Shown one piece after another: positions 6,142-13,396 of a DNA stretch of 23,882 bases. How positions within the stretch are numbered: the stretch's first letter is position 1; every line of letters starts with the position of its first letter. The stretch is taken from positions 1 to 23,882 of IMG/VR virus record IMGVR_UViG_3300048839_000230. One strand, given 5' to 3'. The notes below the pieces were generated by a model, which worked only from the letters and a program-made list of their open reading frames with translations, ran no database searches and was not told the origin of the DNA. The stretch is from a virus. The position numbers were made by a program, and so were the translations under genes.

Positions 6142-7445
6142 ACACGAATGATTTGCATGAGCAAATGAGAAAGGCGCTGAACGACGCCGGAACCATCGCA
6201 GACCGCGCCACCGCCGAAAACCGAGACTTCACCGCCGAAGAGCGCGTAGCCATTGAAGGCTACATGAAAGAAGCTGGCGACCTGAAAGCAAAAATCAAAA
6301 GCGCCAACAGTGACAATGACCTGCGCAACCAACTGGCAGGGCTGGGCGCTGATTTGCCGCAAGCCGCAACGCCGCAAAAGAAAAGCAACGGGCCGGGCGC
6401 TCCTGCGGGCAACGGGCAAACGATTGGCGAGCGTTTTGTTAACGCCGCCGCTTACCAGCAATGGTACAAGTCGGTTGCACCTAACGGGTTGATTCCCGAA
6501 AGCCGCAAAGGGCTGTCGTCCCCCTCGGTGGACGTTGGGCACTTTGGTATGTTCCGCAAGGACTTGATTACCGGCAGCAGCGCCACCAGCGCCGGGGCGT
6601 GGATTATCCCTGACCAAAGCGGGATTTATGAACCGCTGGGGCGTTACCCGCTTAACCTGCGCAGTCTGATTTCTGTGCGCACCACCATGTCTGATAGCGT
6701 GGAATTCGTACGGCAAACAACCCAAGTCACCCAAGCCGCGCCGGTTCCTGAGGCAAACGTGACGACCTATACCGGGGCAACCGGGCAGGTGCAAGGACTG
6801 AAACCAGAAGGCTCGACAACTTTTGAACGGGTCAACGAGCCGGTCAAAACGATTGCCGTTTGGATTCCGGCAACCAAGCGCGCACTGTCCGACGCCGCCC
6901 AACTGCGAGGGCTGATTGATCAAGAGCTGCGGGAAGATTTGGCGGAAGAGTTGGAAAACCAACTGCTGAACGGTGACGGCTCTGGCGAAAACTTTACCGG
7001 GCTGGCTAACACCGCCAACACGCTGAGCCAGGCATTTACCACTGACATCATCACGACAACCCGCAAGGCTATCACTTACCTTAAGACTGCTGGAAAAACG
7101 CGCCCGACCGCGTGGCTGATGCACCCGCAAGATTGGGAAACCATTGACCTGCTGAAAGACGATCAAGGGCGTTACTATTGGGGTGGCCCGATGTCGCAAG
7201 GCGCGCAGGTTTTGCACGGCATTCCGGTCGTTGAATCCTTCTTTGTCACGCCGGGCGCGGCATGGTTGGCGAACTGGAGCAAGGCGGTGTTATGGGATCG
7301 CGAACAGGCAACTATCACGACCACCGACAGCCACAGCGACTTCTTCATCCGCAACATGGTAGCCATCCTTGCAGAAATGCGGGCGGCGTTTGGCGTGATT
7401 CGCCCCAGCGCCTTCTGTGAAGTTGATTTGTACGGGGGCAGCTAA
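6138..7445 (+). CDS. Major capsid protein, HK97 fold
   Basis: 435 residues. The N-terminal ~75 residues are a charged helical delta/scaffold domain (coiled-coil style, DLHEQMRKALNDAGTIADRA), expected to be removed by the upstream protease. A Pro/Gly/Gln-rich linker follows (about 75-95), then the HK97 core: LITGSSATSAGAWIIPDQ, PLNLRSLISVRTTMSDSVEFVR, an EPVKTIAVWIPATKRALSDA spine-helix region, LLNGDGSGENFTGL, and GIPVVESFFVTPGAAWLANW near the end. This is the canonical order and size for an HK97-fold shell protein. It overlaps the protease stop by 4 nt and is followed by only 3 nt before the glycosyltransferase gene. Confidence 0.95.
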   Translation: MNTNDLHEQMRKALNDAGTIADRATAENRDFTAEERVAIEGYMKEAGDLKAKIKSANSDNDLRNQLAGLGADLPQAATPQKKSNGPGAPAGNGQTIGERFVNAAAYQQWYKSVAPNGLIPESRKGLSSPSVDVGHFGMFRKDLITGSSATSAGAWIIPDQSGIYEPLGRYPLNLRSLISVRTTMSDSVEFVRQTTQVTQAAPVPEANVTTYTGATGQVQGLKPEGSTTFERVNEPVKTIAVWIPATKRALSDAAQLRGLIDQELREDLAEELENQLLNGDGSGENFTGLANTANTLSQAFTTDIITTTRKAITYLKTAGKTRPTAWLMHPQDWETIDLLKDDQGRYYWGGPMSQGAQVLHGIPVVESFFVTPGAAWLANWSKAVLWDREQATITTTDSHSDFFIRNMVAILAEMRAAFGVIRPSAFCEVDLYGGS

Positions 7446-7448
7446 ACT

Positions 7449-9104
7449 ATGACCGCCGTCAATGTCATTTGCCGAAACCTAAATGATGACCGGGTAATAC
7501 CGCGATTCAGCCGCTACTTGGCGGAGCGTTTGGGCTGGACATTGACGGCGGTTCCTGTACCAGATGCGGAGCTTATCTACCTGAGCGGGTATTTTGAGCA
7601 TACGCAATTACCGACATGGCCCAAAGTGCCAGTGATGGCCTACTTTACGCACTACGAAACAGCGCCGCCCAACAATGCGAAGGCGGCGCTGTTTGACAAA
7701 CTAGCAAAGCGCGTCAACCTGCGGATTGCTACCGCGCCCATGTATGCCGATTACTTGCAAGGATTCGGCGATACGATACTAATCAATCCGCCGGTGGAGC
7801 GTGACAGATTTACCATTACCCAACGACCGCAACAAATGACCATCGGCTTATCAGGCTACACATACGCCAACGGCCGTAAAGGTGAGGGCATTGCCGCCGC
7901 GCTTGCCAAGTCAACAAGTAAAGAAGCGGTGTGGCAAGCCAGCGGGCGCGGGTGGAGCGTACCGACCCGCCGCTACGATTGGGCAGAGATGCCGAACTTT
8001 TACCAATCGCTTGACGTGCTACTCGTGACCGCAACAGTGGAAGGTGTGCCTATGCCGCCACTAGAGGCGCTATCGTGCGGCGTGTCGGTTGTCATTCCGC
8101 GCGGCGTTGGCCTGCTTGACACGTTGCCCGATTTACCGGGCATTCACCGATACGAGGCCGGGCACGTTGACGGTGCAGCAAGAGCGTTACAGGATGCCAT
8201 TGACGCCCGCGCCACTGTTGACCGAGCGGCGCTGCGGGATGCCACCGCACCGTACACAATAGAGGCATGGTGTGAAGGGCACGAGGAGGCGGTAGACATA
8301 CTAATGCAACAGCAACCCAAGCCAAGAGTGAAGGCAACCAAACCAAAAATAACGACCGACATTCGCGCCAATACGCGGGGGATTTATTGCGTAGCCTTTG
8401 GTGAGCAAGCGCGGGAATGCGCCGCCATCCTCATGGCAAGCGCCCGCCAATACCTGCCAGAAATACCCATAGCCCTATGCGCTGAAACGCCTATCGGCGG
8501 TGAAGATATTTTCATTAAGCAACCTGACGCCGATGTAGGGGGACGCCGCGCCAAACTAAAGGCTTATGAGCTTGCACCGGCGGAATGGGAGCAGGTGCTG
8601 TATCTTGACGCCGATACCGAGATTACCGGCGACATTCGATTCTACTTCGATTTGATTGCCGATGGGTGGGAATTTGTTATCTGCAAAGACCCGCACTTAA
8701 TGGACACCATGCAATCGTTTAAGCGAGCCAACAATATGGAAGAGTATCACATTACCGAAAACGAGATACACACCATGAATACGCTACAATTTAACGGCGG
8801 CGTGTGGGCATTTGGGCGCAATGAACGGGTAGCCGCATTTTTCAAGCGCTGGCAATCAGAGTGGGAGCGATACGCACAGCGCGATCAGGGCGCATTGATT
8901 CGGGCTATGTATACCGACCCGCTCAAAGTGTACGTGTTGGGCAACGAGTGGAATACATTTGAGAAATATAGCCGGGGCATCACAAGCGCCGGATTGCACC
9001 ACTACCCAGGCCGGGCGCGGCGCTGGAAAGGTTATCTGCCGGGGCGCATTGATAGCCAGGCGGCGTGGCAAATTGTAGAGCAACAAAAGGTAGGCAGGCG
9101 ATGA
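7449..9104 (+). CDS. Two-domain glycosyltransferase (GT-B + GT-A fusion)
   Basis: A 551-residue fusion of two sugar transferases. Residues 1 to ~290 look like a GT-B enzyme: a Rossmann-like start (VNVICRNLNDDRVIPRFSRYL), then EGVPMPPLEALSCG (198-211) with the E-x7-E motif of retaining GT4-type donors (E198, E206). A Lys/Pro-rich linker (~290-303) leads to a GT-A, GT8-like domain: RGIYCVAFGEQARECAAILM, VLYLDADTEITGD with the DxD metal/nucleotide-sugar site at 387-389, FNGGVWAFGRN, and RDQGALIRAMY. It lies between capsid and connector genes, starting 3 nt after the capsid stop, so virion proteins are the likely targets. That is inference; a cell-surface target is the alternative. Confidence 0.85.
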   Translation: MTAVNVICRNLNDDRVIPRFSRYLAERLGWTLTAVPVPDAELIYLSGYFEHTQLPTWPKVPVMAYFTHYETAPPNNAKAALFDKLAKRVNLRIATAPMYADYLQGFGDTILINPPVERDRFTITQRPQQMTIGLSGYTYANGRKGEGIAAALAKSTSKEAVWQASGRGWSVPTRRYDWAEMPNFYQSLDVLLVTATVEGVPMPPLEALSCGVSVVIPRGVGLLDTLPDLPGIHRYEAGHVDGAARALQDAIDARATVDRAALRDATAPYTIEAWCEGHEEAVDILMQQQPKPRVKATKPKITTDIRANTRGIYCVAFGEQARECAAILMASARQYLPEIPIALCAETPIGGEDIFIKQPDADVGGRRAKLKAYELAPAEWEQVLYLDADTEITGDIRFYFDLIADGWEFVICKDPHLMDTMQSFKRANNMEEYHITENEIHTMNTLQFNGGVWAFGRNERVAAFFKRWQSEWERYAQRDQGALIRAMYTDPLKVYVLGNEWNTFEKYSRGITSAGLHHYPGRARRWKGYLPGRIDSQAAWQIVEQQKVGRR

Positions 9105-9562
9105 CCGAGGCAGTGTTAAATATTGGATGCGGCAATCGCATTATTGACGGAGCGGTCAATCATGATCGTAGCAAACACCGCGAAGAGGTGGACGTGGTGC
9201 ATGACCTGAACGTCACGCCGTGGCCGTTTGAAAACGGTGCATTTGACAAGATTGTGGCGCTGGCGGTATTGGAACATTTAGACATTGATTTGTTCGCCTC
9301 ATTTGCTGAGTGCTGGCGGATTCTAAAGCCGGGCGGCGTGTTGGTCGTCAAGCTGCCATTGGTGACAGGTAGCAACGCCTACGATGACCCAAGTCATCGG
9401 TGGTTCTTTACGCTTAAGAGCCTTGACCAATTTTGTCCCGATACGCAACGCGGCAAGGATTACGGATTTTACACGCCGTACAAATGGCGCTACATTAAGC
9501 CGCCTGCACCCAACAATGCGGCTACATCGCTTTGGGCGACATTGGAGAAAATCACGCAATGA
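9101..9562 (+). CDS. SAM-dependent methyltransferase (class I, type 11-like)
   Basis: A 153-residue Rossmann methyltransferase. Visible motifs: AVLNIGCGNRIID (motif I, residues 4-16), VNHDRS (acidic strand 2 region), FDKIVALAVLEHLD (motif IV/post-I) and ILKPGGVLVVKLPLV (motif V/VI). These are typical of small-molecule or sugar-modifying type 11 enzymes. The end (GFYTPYKWRYIKPP) may form the acceptor site. An upstream in-frame start at 9065 exists, but ATG 9101 overlaps the glycosyltransferase stop (ATGA) and begins right before motif I, so it is preferred. Sitting between two GT-like genes, it most likely O-methylates the transferred sugar; that role is inferred. Confidence 0.85.
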   Translation: MTEAVLNIGCGNRIIDGAVNHDRSKHREEVDVVHDLNVTPWPFENGAFDKIVALAVLEHLDIDLFASFAECWRILKPGGVLVVKLPLVTGSNAYDDPSHRWFFTLKSLDQFCPDTQRGKDYGFYTPYKWRYIKPPAPNNAATSLWATLEKITQ

Positions 9563-10206
9563 GCAACGGGTTAGTCATCATTGGCAACCGTGACACGGCG
9601 TTGGAAGGCAAAGCAAATGTAGCCAAGATTCCATACACCTACGCCACTTATGCCGAGCTTGTGACGCCATTCGAGCGTACCCTGATTATAAAATCAGGGA
9701 CGGCAATCTCATTTGGCTTACTGCCTGCGGCGTGGCATTTTCTGGAGCGGTGGGACGCGGCCGTTCCGTTTTGGCGCTATGGGGTGCTGGCTGCTGACCT
9801 GGGCGATGATAGCGACCGCAAGCAAACAGCCGCTATTATCCGTGACTTGCGGGTGCTAGTGCATTCGGTGGAGCTGCTTTTTGTGCGCAACAATGAGGCG
9901 GGGCGTGATTTGGTACAGTTCTGGCAGCACGAGATGGCAAGCGGGGGCGACAAACGGCTGGCATTCTTGCGGGCGCTTTATACAGTCAAGCCGCGCTTGT
10001 GTGTGTTGCCCACATCGTGGCTTAATGCTGTGGAGTTTGAAAACAAACAGGGCATCTATCAGGCGCGGCGGCAACCGATGCGCAACACCGCACCGCTGGT
10101 ACGGGTGGAGGTTGCACCGGGTAGATTTGTGCAGGTACACAAGGGCGATGAGCAACGAGCCATCGCCGCATACGAAGGAGCTAAAAATGGCCGTGCTAAA
10201 CTCTAG
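9559..10206 (+). CDS. Degenerate GT-A-like protein lacking DxD
   Basis: 215 residues from ATG 9559 (ATGA overlap with the methyltransferase). Residues 38-50 (ERTLIIKSGTAIS) align with the EQVLYLDADTEIT strand of the upstream GT-A domain, but the DAD is replaced by KSG. Residues 104-157 (VELLFVRNNEAGRDLVQFW..., FLRALYTVKPRLCVLP, SWLN) align with GVWAFGRNERVAAFFKRW..., LIRAMYTDPLKVYVLG, EWN of that same protein. So it appears to be a shortened, probably catalytically altered paralogue. The tail (residues 179-200) carries LVRVEVAPGRFVQVHKGD, a motif also found in the next gene. It could be an inactive partner or specificity subunit. Confidence 0.7.
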   Translation: MSNGLVIIGNRDTALEGKANVAKIPYTYATYAELVTPFERTLIIKSGTAISFGLLPAAWHFLERWDAAVPFWRYGVLAADLGDDSDRKQTAAIIRDLRVLVHSVELLFVRNNEAGRDLVQFWQHEMASGGDKRLAFLRALYTVKPRLCVLPTSWLNAVEFENKQGIYQARRQPMRNTAPLVRVEVAPGRFVQVHKGDEQRAIAAYEGAKNGRAKL

Positions 10207-10573
10207 CAGTTTCACACAAGATTCACCGGCAATTCGGGCAACAAAAGGCAAGCTGATTAAGGTGGAATTGGAGCCGGGGCGGTCGGTAAAAATGTACGAA
10301 GCCGATGCCATTGCACGCGGGCTTGTCAAGAGCCGCCCAGCCCAGCAAAACAAGATGATGCCACCGGCAGAAAACAAGGCGGCCGTACCTGAGCAACCAG
10401 CCGCACCCGCGCCAACAGGCGATGACTTTACAACCATTCCGGGCATTGGCAAGGCAGCAGCACGGGCGATTAACGCAGCGGGCATTACCACATTTGAGCA
10501 ATTGCGCACTGCCGATTTGAGCTTTTTAGCGCAACGGGCGCAGGAAGCAATCGAGGTTTGGAGGGCTGAATGA
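10187..10573 (+). CDS. Helix-hairpin-helix protein in head module
   Basis: A 128-residue protein from ATG 10187, with AAGGAG (10175-10180) at 6-nt spacing inside the end of the previous gene (20-nt overlap). Three parts are visible: an N-terminal beta motif LIKVELEPGRSVKMYEAD (23-40); a Pro/Ala/Gln linker (about 50-78); and a C-terminal helix-hairpin-helix FTTIPGIGKAAARAINAAGI (81-100) followed by TTFEQLRTADLSFL. HhH domains bind the DNA backbone or protein partners. Short linker-HhH proteins between capsid and connector genes occur in some phages, but no role is established. Possibilities are a capsid-associated minor protein or a contact with packaged DNA. Confidence 0.75.
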   Translation: MAVLNSSSFTQDSPAIRATKGKLIKVELEPGRSVKMYEADAIARGLVKSRPAQQNKMMPPAENKAAVPEQPAAPAPTGDDFTTIPGIGKAAARAINAAGITTFEQLRTADLSFLAQRAQEAIEVWRAE

Positions 10574-11187
10574 GTGCCAGCGAATTTACCACACGTGGCG
10601 ACGTGGAAGCCTTTTTGCAGAATGCCGGGCTGATTACTACCGGGCTTTTACAGGATAGCATTGACCGCGCATTACGCGAGGCCGATGCCGCTATTCGCAA
10701 CTACACCAACCAATACCTGTCGTTTGTGGAAGATGACACGGTGACAATTGATGGCGGCGGGCGCGTGATATTCTTGCCGCAACTGCCAGTAACAGAAGTT
10801 GTAAGTATTGAAGAGGACGGCGAGGCGTTGACCGTCACCGATGATTATATTGTCGGGCGCTACGGCGTTATCCACCGCGTGGGGCGGCGTTGGGCGACGG
10901 GCATCCAAAACATTGTCGTCACCTATTCGCACGGCTACGAAAGCATCCCGCAGGACATCACCGACATTGCCACACGAGCCGCCAGCCGCGCATATCAGGC
11001 TGGATTAAAAGCGGCTGATACTGCCGGTGTGCCGGGTGTGCAATCCAAAACGCTGGGTGATTTTAGCGTGACTTTTGCCGGTGACGGCAACATAGCAGAC
11101 GGGCTAATGGGCGCAAGCGGGGCGCGGCTGCTGCTCATGAGTGAGAAGGAAATGCTTAACCGTTACCGATTGGAGCGCCAACTGTGA
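10570..11187 (+). CDS. Head-tail connector (gp6-like adaptor)
   Basis: 205 residues. The N-terminal helix pair (TTRGDVEAFLQNAGL, LLQDSIDRALREADAAIRNYTNQYL) and a following beta region (FLPQLPVTEVVSIEEDGEAL, IVVTYSHGYESIPQDI) match phage gp6-like / SPP1 gp15-like adaptors that bind the portal ring. The ITDIATRAASRAYQAGL helix and the 'SKTLGDFSVTF' strand are also typical. It starts within an ATGA overlap with the HhH gene and its stop overlaps the next GTG start, consistent with a coupled connector operon. Confidence 0.85.
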   Translation: MSASEFTTRGDVEAFLQNAGLITTGLLQDSIDRALREADAAIRNYTNQYLSFVEDDTVTIDGGGRVIFLPQLPVTEVVSIEEDGEALTVTDDYIVGRYGVIHRVGRRWATGIQNIVVTYSHGYESIPQDITDIATRAASRAYQAGLKAADTAGVPGVQSKTLGDFSVTFAGDGNIADGLMGASGARLLLMSEKEMLNRYRLERQL

Positions 11188-11543
11188 CAATGGCCGTATT
11201 CCAATCGCTCATGAATAACAGCGTGACGTTGGTACGCCAACGTCGCACACCGGACGGGCAGGGCGGATTTGCCATTGATTACGTAGCACAGCCAACGGTA
11301 CGCGGGCGGCTGCGACCGGCAAGCAGTGGCGAGCGGGAAGTGGCTATTAAAGAAGAGCGGCAAATATCACACGTGTTGTATGTGCCTGCGACTACCGACA
11401 TCCGGCGCGGCGACATCGCCAGCGTTGACGGCTTGCAGGTGGATGTCGAGGCCATCCGCGAACCATCCCGCGCCAATGAGCATTACGAGTGCGATTGTTT
11501 GGAGCGCCAAGTGGAAGTGAATATTTTTGACGAGGGCAGCTAA
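11184..11543 (+). CDS. Head closure (stopper) protein
   Basis: 119 residues with the layout of SPP1 gp16-type head-tail joining proteins: an N-terminal VTLVRQRRTPDGQGGF with the 'D-x-x-G-G' turn, then a small beta barrel (VRGRLRPASSGEREVAIKEE, SHVLYVPATTDIRRGDIASV, LQVDVEAIREPS) and a terminal strand that holds HYECDC. It closes the portal after packaging. Start choice: GTG 11184 lies 8 nt after GGAG (11172-11175) and overlaps the previous stop; ATG 11190 is possible but poorly spaced. Confidence 0.85.
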   Translation: MTMAVFQSLMNNSVTLVRQRRTPDGQGGFAIDYVAQPTVRGRLRPASSGEREVAIKEERQISHVLYVPATTDIRRGDIASVDGLQVDVEAIREPSRANEHYECDCLERQVEVNIFDEGS

Positions 11544-11902
11544 TGATACGCAATTGGAAACCGGAAAAGCTAAAGCAAGCCATTATTGCCGAGCTAGTGG
11601 AGAACGGCCGTATTGTGGGCAAGTTTGTGGAAGAGGATGCCCGCGCCAGGCTGACCCGCATTAACGACCCTGAATGGGGCGAAGGCTACCGCACGCAGAT
11701 TGTCGGGAGGTTGTTAACAAATGAAGTCGAGATTATACAAAACGGTGTGGAGATTCGCGTTGGCGTGCGAACTCAAGGCGGCAATCGTCATCATGGTTTT
11801 TACATTGAGACCGGCAGTAGCACAGCGCGGGCGCATCCATTCTTACGTCCGGCGGTGCTTCAAAATGCGCAGCGCATTGTTGCAACGCTGGGGGGTAGAT
11901 GA
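11543..11902 (+). CDS. HK97 gp10-like neck / tail-completion protein
   Basis: 119 residues. An N-terminal helix (PEKLKQAIIAELVENGRIVG...VEEDARARL) is followed by beta strands and the diagnostic FYIETGSSTARAHPFLRPAVLQNAQRIV, where the E-x-G and HPFLRPA elements are hallmarks of the HK97 gp10 family. These proteins form the ring joining the tail tube to the head. The start overlaps the upstream TAA by one base (TAATG); the end overlaps the next start by 4 nt. Confidence 0.88.
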   Translation: MIRNWKPEKLKQAIIAELVENGRIVGKFVEEDARARLTRINDPEWGEGYRTQIVGRLLTNEVEIIQNGVEIRVGVRTQGGNRHHGFYIETGSSTARAHPFLRPAVLQNAQRIVATLGGR

Positions 11903-12306
11903 TTACGCAGGCCATTTATGACCAACTGACAGCCGACGCCACATTGACGGCGCTATTGGCAACCTATGACGGGCTGCCCGCTATTTTCACTACCGACCCA
12001 GCGCCGGGGGATGCCACATTGCCGTACATTGTCACGGCGGGGGATGTGGCAAACATCCCATTTGATACCAAAAACTGTTTAGGCGAAACCGTGACACGGG
12101 ATGTACGGTGCTACGCCAACGCCGGGGGCAGCGCGGTTGAAGTGGAGGCTATAGCGCGGCGCGTGCGGGCATTATTGCACCGCCAACCGTTGACCATTTC
12201 CGGGTATAATTGGATCATGTCTGACTGCACGGGGCCGGTGCAGGTGGATGAGAGATTTGTATACGGCCGTATTATCACCGTGAGCGTTACCGCTCAGGAG
12301 GCATAA
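11899..12306 (+). CDS. Tail terminator (DUF3168-like)
   Basis: 135 residues with the usual order for DUF3168 tail-terminator proteins: IYDQLTADATLTALLATYDG, 'LPAIFTTDPAPGDATLPYIV', a central variable strand, then VRCYANAGGSAVEVEAIARRVRALLHRQPL and a C-terminal strand RIITVSVTA. The protein caps the tail tube and sets the head-proximal end. Position between gp10-like and tail-tube genes fits exactly. It ends one base before the tube gene start, with GGAGG (12296-12300) serving that gene. Confidence 0.85.
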   Translation: MITQAIYDQLTADATLTALLATYDGLPAIFTTDPAPGDATLPYIVTAGDVANIPFDTKNCLGETVTRDVRCYANAGGSAVEVEAIARRVRALLHRQPLTISGYNWIMSDCTGPVQVDERFVYGRIITVSVTAQEA

Positions 12307-12714
12307 ATGTCTAAAAACGGAACCGATCTGATTATTTTAGTAAACACGGGCACGGATTTAGTGCCAGTGTACGAGGCTGTGGGTTGTCAGCGTGACGCCA
12401 CGATTGACCAGTCCACCGCCGCGATTGACGTGAGTTGTAAGGACAGCCGCGCCCAACGGGTGCTGCCGGGGCGCTATTCCGGCGCGCTTTCCCTTGACGC
12501 GCTGTATGTGCCGACCGGCGCTGCGTACCAGGCGCTCAATGACGCCATGCGTGACGGCAACCTGATTTTGATTGGGCGACAAGATGAAGGCGTGGTAACA
12601 GAGACTGTGCCCGCTTTGATTGAATCCATGTCCGAGACTTTCCCTGACCAAGACGCCGCCACAATCTCCATCTCTATGACGATTGACGGCTTCTGGACTG
12701 TGGTGGGCAGCTAA
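12307..12714 (+). CDS. Major tail tube protein
   Basis: 135 residues, well within the range for short tube proteins of the TP901-1/GTA-like group. It shows KNGTDLIILVNTGTDLVPVYEAVGCQ, DATIDQSTAAIDVSCKDS (the common 'T-x-x-x-I-D-V-S-x-K-D' block), SGALSLDALYVP and SETFPDQDAATISISMTIDG, all expected from the tube beta-sandwich. A strong GGAGG precedes the ATG, consistent with high expression. It is polymerised around the tape measure to form the tail. Confidence 0.9.
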   Translation: MSKNGTDLIILVNTGTDLVPVYEAVGCQRDATIDQSTAAIDVSCKDSRAQRVLPGRYSGALSLDALYVPTGAAYQALNDAMRDGNLILIGRQDEGVVTETVPALIESMSETFPDQDAATISISMTIDGFWTVVGS

Positions 12715-13043
12715 TGCGTGGCGAACAGGTAATACATCACGAGGACGGCGGCGAGACAAAACTGCTATTCACCAACCGGGCGCTGGGCGATGCCGAGCAA
12801 GCGATGGGGCGCTCCATTCTGGAGATATTCGACGCGCTGCAAAGCAACCGGGCGGGCATTCGGGAGATTGCCCAATTGGTACAATGTGGCATGGAAGCGG
12901 CGCGGCGTGATGCCCGCAGCGGCGGCAAGCCGGTGACGCTAAATGACGCATACGACACAATGGACAAAAGCACATTCGAGGCCGTTGTGTTGGCGGTGGT
13001 ATCTGGCGTGAGCGCAGTCATGGTGAAAGCCGACCCAAACTAG
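12714..13043 (+). CDS. Tail assembly chaperone G
   Basis: 109 residues, starting one base inside the tube stop (TAATG). It is acidic-basic mixed and helical (GDAEQAMGRSILEIFDAL, IREIAQLVQCGMEAARRD, FEAVVLAVVSGVSAVM), consistent with the G-type tail chaperone that sits between tube and tape measure. Its frame ends at TAG 13041-13043, immediately after a CCCAAAC heptamer that allows a -1 shift into the downstream T frame. The unshifted product should be the majority form. Confidence 0.82.
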   Translation: MRGEQVIHHEDGGETKLLFTNRALGDAEQAMGRSILEIFDALQSNRAGIREIAQLVQCGMEAARRDARSGGKPVTLNDAYDTMDKSTFEAVVLAVVSGVSAVMVKADPN

Positions 13044-13396
13044 CACAGGATAGCGATGGCGAAGGCGACGAGCTAACCATTGCTATCCTGTTACAGCAAG
13101 CCCTACGCGCCGAAATAACGGTAGCGGAGTTTTACGACATGACCCCAATGGAAACATGGCAAACAATCGAGGCGTTTGTGTGGCGTGAGAATAATCGCCA
13201 GAAACGTGAGGTGGCAATGTCATGGCGTACCGCTGCGCTATCCCGGCAAAAGCGACTACCCCCATTGGCGCGGCTGCTGATGGATACCGAGGCCAAACCG
13301 TTGACGGCTGACGAAAAAGAAAAACGCCACAATGAATTTGAGCAGATGGTTGGTGGCGTAAACTTTGACGCACTCAACAAAGCGAGGGGCGCATGA
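12714..13396 (+). CDS. Tail assembly chaperone GT fusion (-1 frameshift)
   Basis: Reading the G frame to AAC (13038-13040), slipping back one base and continuing at 13040 in the -1 frame gives a 227-residue fusion ending at 13394-13396. The T extension (118 residues) starts LAQDSDGEGDELTIAILL, contains ITVAEFYDMTPMETWQTIEAFVW (a pattern usual for T/GpT-like parts), and ends FDALNKARGA. This part has only one ATG, at 13139, without a Shine-Dalgarno site, and lacks its N-terminal 33 codons if started there. Lambda gpG/gpGT and many siphoviruses use the same arrangement; the fusion recruits tube subunits to the tape measure. Confidence 0.85.
13034..13091 (+). promoter_or_regulatory. Programmed -1 frameshift site with stimulatory hairpin
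   Basis: The heptamer C CCA AAC (13034-13040) fits X-XXY-YYZ in the G frame and is followed at once by TAG. Four bases later a 15-bp stem begins: ACAGGATAGCGATGG (13045-13059) pairs with CCATTGCTATCCTGT (13077-13091) with a single G-U pair and a 17-nt loop. Slip site, stop and hairpin together are the standard retroviral-type -1 frameshift signal seen in phage tail chaperone genes. Confidence 0.88.

Noticed and set aside
5898-7217. 439-codon open frame on the minus strand
   Set aside because: Lies opposite the protease and capsid genes; composition is Arg/Cys/Gln-rich and low in family features, as expected for the shadow of a GC-rich gene.
9881-10186. N-terminal extension of the HhH gene
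   Set aside because: In-frame but overlaps the upstream gene; the ATG at 10187 has a well-placed AAGGAG and the extension is Cys/Trp/Arg-rich shadow sequence.
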